The translations under genes were made by a program, and so were the position numbers. This document shows positions 62,435 to 64,000 of a stretch of DNA of 64,000 nt, in pieces; position 1 is the stretch's first letter; each line of letters begins with the position of its first letter. The DNA is from Tolypothrix campylonemoides VB511288 (GTDB taxonomy: Bacteria; Cyanobacteriota; Cyanobacteriia; Cyanobacteriales; Nostocaceae), in the NCBI GenBank assembly GCA_000828075.3, contig JXCB02000002.1, positions 712,649-776,648 on the forward strand, given 5' to 3'. A model generated the notes under the pieces. The model did no database searches, was not told the DNA's origin, and saw only the letters and a program-made list of their open reading frames with translations.

Positions 62435-62866
62435 ATGTCAGAAAAAGTGATTAACATACTACTTGTGGAGGATGACGAAGTTGATGTCATGAATGTAAAA
62501 CGTGCATTCAAGAAAGTAAATATCAATAATCCACTTTATGTTGCTACAAATGGAATTGAGGCGCTAGCAATGTTGCGTAGCAAAAACGGTGAGCCGCCTG
62601 AGGTTCCTGTAGAGCGACGCTTGATTTTACTAGACTTAAATATGCCTAAAATGGGAGGAATAGAGTTCCTGCAAAAATTACGTTCTGACCCTCAATTAAA
62701 ACCAACCCCTGTGGTAGTTATGACCACCTCAAACCAAGATAAAGACCGCGTAGAAGCGTACAACCTCAACGTTGCTGGCTATATCCTTAAGCCTGTCACT
62801 TTCGCGAACTTTATTGAACTTATGGCAACGCTGAATAAGTATTGGACATTGTGCGAAATGCCATAA
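62435..62866 (+). CDS. Single-domain response regulator (Rcp1-like)
   Basis: This 143-residue stand-alone receiver has acidic residues EDDEVD, phospho-acceptor Asp67 in LILLDLNMP, Thr in VVMTTS and Lys in YILKPV. The loop SKNGEPPEVPVERR before the Asp strand is typical of Rcp1-type partners of phytochrome-like kinases. It would relay phosphate from the preceding kinase to another kinase or effector. Confidence 0.93.
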   Translation: MSEKVINILLVEDDEVDVMNVKRAFKKVNINNPLYVATNGIEALAMLRSKNGEPPEVPVERRLILLDLNMPKMGGIEFLQKLRSDPQLKPTPVVVMTTSNQDKDRVEAYNLNVAGYILKPVTFANFIELMATLNKYWTLCEMP

Positions 62867-63074
62867 GCTAATATTTGGGGCAATTTGAGGTTTGAGATCA
62901 GGAAATAGTGTTGTTAGTTATCAATTGTTGGTTGTTTAACTAGCCTTCTTCGACTATAAAATCTATCTAAAGTTTTTTCCAAGCAAATTTTAACAATAAA
63001 ATGTTAGACATTTGCTCAGAAAAAAGAACTGATATAAAGAACAATAGTGTGTTTCATGGCGATGGCTAGAAGTA

Positions 63075-64000
63075 ATGGAAGAGAAACTCAGAATTTTAGT
63101 TGTAGACGATGACGAAGTAGATCGCATCGCAGTGCGTCGTGCGCTTACCAAAGCAGGCGTTGAAATGGAACTGTCTGAGGTGGGCGATGGCAAAAGTGCG
63201 ATCGCTCTCTTAAATACTGATACTTTGTATGACTGTGTCTTTCTTGACTATCGCTTACCAGACCAAGATGGTTTAAGCCTACTGCAAAACCTACGTTCCA
63301 ATAATATCAGAGTGCCCGTTGTCGTCCTTACAGGTCAAGGAGACGACCAGATAGCAGTTGAACTGATGAAAGCAGGTGCTAGCGATTATCTCTCCAAGTC
63401 GCGGTTATCATCAGAAATCTTGGCACAAATTTTGCGCAATACCATCCGCGTTCATCGTGCAGAAATGCAGGTCGCTTTAGCAAATCAACAACTGCGCGAA
63501 AGTAATTCGCTACTCATTCGTAAGAACCAGGAACTGGAAGCACAGCGGCGACATATAGAACTACAAAACCTGAAACTCATTGAAGCATCACGGCTGAAGT
63601 CGCAGTTTCTGGCAACAATGTCTCATGAATTGCGGACTCCCATGAATGCGATCATTGGGTTTTCTCAGCTCTTGTTGCGTCCTAAGTGTGGTGAACTGAC
63701 ACATAAGCAACAAGATATGATACAGCGTATCTTCAACAATGGCAAGCATTTGCTGATGCTGCTCAATGAAGTTCTTGACTTTTCTAAACTAGAGGCAGGA
63801 AGGTTAGATTTAAAACCAGAAATCTTTGATTTGTCAAATCTAGTCAATGCGACTGTGCAAGAGATGCGTTCTCTAGCAGAGGAAAAAAATCTGTCTTTGT
63901 TGATTCAAATTGAGTTGCAAAACGTTGTGGTGTTCAATGATCCAACTCGTATACGACAGATTTTAACAAACCTGCTTTCAAACGCCATCAAGTTTACAGA
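63075..64000 (+). CDS. Hybrid response regulator-histidine kinase (partial, runs off the window)
   Basis: An open frame with ATG 63075 continues to the window end without a stop. The receiver (about 5-125, VVDDDEVDR, Asp58 in CVFLDYRLPD, Lys in SDYLSKSR) is joined through a coiled coil (130-175) to a HisKA domain with SHELRTPMNAIIGFS (His at about 184). The start of HATPase (ILTNLLSNAIKFT) lies at the edge. A receiver-first kinase next to a free receiver and a PAS kinase suggests a phosphorelay. Confidence 0.92.
   Translation, partial: MEEKLRILVVDDDEVDRIAVRRALTKAGVEMELSEVGDGKSAIALLNTDTLYDCVFLDYRLPDQDGLSLLQNLRSNNIRVPVVVLTGQGDDQIAVELMKAGASDYLSKSRLSSEILAQILRNTIRVHRAEMQVALANQQLRESNSLLIRKNQELEAQRRHIELQNLKLIEASRLKSQFLATMSHELRTPMNAIIGFSQLLLRPKCGELTHKQQDMIQRIFNNGKHLLMLLNEVLDFSKLEAGRLDLKPEIFDLSNLVNATVQEMRSLAEEKNLSLLIQIELQNVVVFNDPTRIRQILTNLLSNAIKFT

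Overview
The window looks like chromosome of a filamentous, probably heterocyst-forming (Nostocales-type) cyanobacterium. The evidence is the set of oxygenic-photosynthesis genes (psbV, petE, petJ, a phycobiliprotein lyase), a GvpA whose first 70 residues resemble those of cyanobacterial gas vesicles, frequent HIP1 octamers (GCGATCGC), and the short tandem repeats typical of Nostoc-like genomes (CCCAGTC, GATTGGG, TAGTCAT). No database could be searched, so genus is left open.

Layout. 0-3.2 kb: two Tat-exported proteins, an aldo/keto reductase and a PhoD phosphatase. 3.2-7.5 kb, minus strand: the translation/secretion block rplS, tRNA-Trp, secE, nusG, rplK, rplA, rplJ, rplL, with a leader before rplJ and a terminator after rplL. 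7.8-11.5 kb: an FHA-PrsW membrane protein, a CadD-like transporter, a ribbon-helix-helix (RHH) protein and map. 11.8-19.2 kb: a gas-vesicle locus split into a leftward arm (gvpJ, K, F, G, L, then a two-domain ArsA/Get3 ATPase) and a rightward arm (gvpA, gvpN). Its GvpA carries an unusual proline/glycine-rich C-terminal extension and no gvpC is present. 19.8-26.8 kb: an SDR, an RND pump with its membrane-fusion partner, and a CpcS/CpeS-type lyase. 27-29.8 kb: two tandem ScyD/ScyE-like exported proteins. 30-34.2 kb: two sugar-ABC permeases separated by a Uma2-type gene and an intact IS4-family element with clear ends and target duplication. 34.3-38.5 kb: an FAD monooxygenase, then psbV, plastocyanin and cytochrome c6. 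38.6-47.6 kb: a TonB-like repeat protein, a lipase-like hydrolase, a cytochrome b6-like protein lacking one heme ligand, a cation/proton antiporter, tRNA-Glu, an SRPBCC protein and a GAF histidine kinase. 48-53 kb: small proteins, a GNAT acetyltransferase and Dps. 53-55.2 kb: a stress-protein gene broken by a TnpB element that also carries a tiny RHH gene. 55.3-57.6 kb: a TIGR02587/TIGR02588 pair, CsbD and a GlsB/YeaQ protein. 58.5-64 kb: a two-component cluster whose last gene runs off the window.

How parts work together. The gvp arms would build floatation vesicles, with GvpA as shell, GvpN as AAA+ ATPase, and F/L/G/J/K as nucleation and assembly factors. The adjacent ArsA/Get3-like ATPase is a candidate chaperone for these hydrophobic subunits (inference). 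PsbV supports photosystem II, while PetE and PetJ are interchangeable carriers to photosystem I. Dps, CsbD, GlsB and the broken stress gene form a loose stress neighbourhood.

The strongest lead for something undescribed is the GvpA with an elastin/collagen-like tail in a gvpC-less, divergent gvp locus with an ArsA-type ATPase. Intergenic space is rich in hairpin and tandem repeats, some of which have invaded coding sequence.
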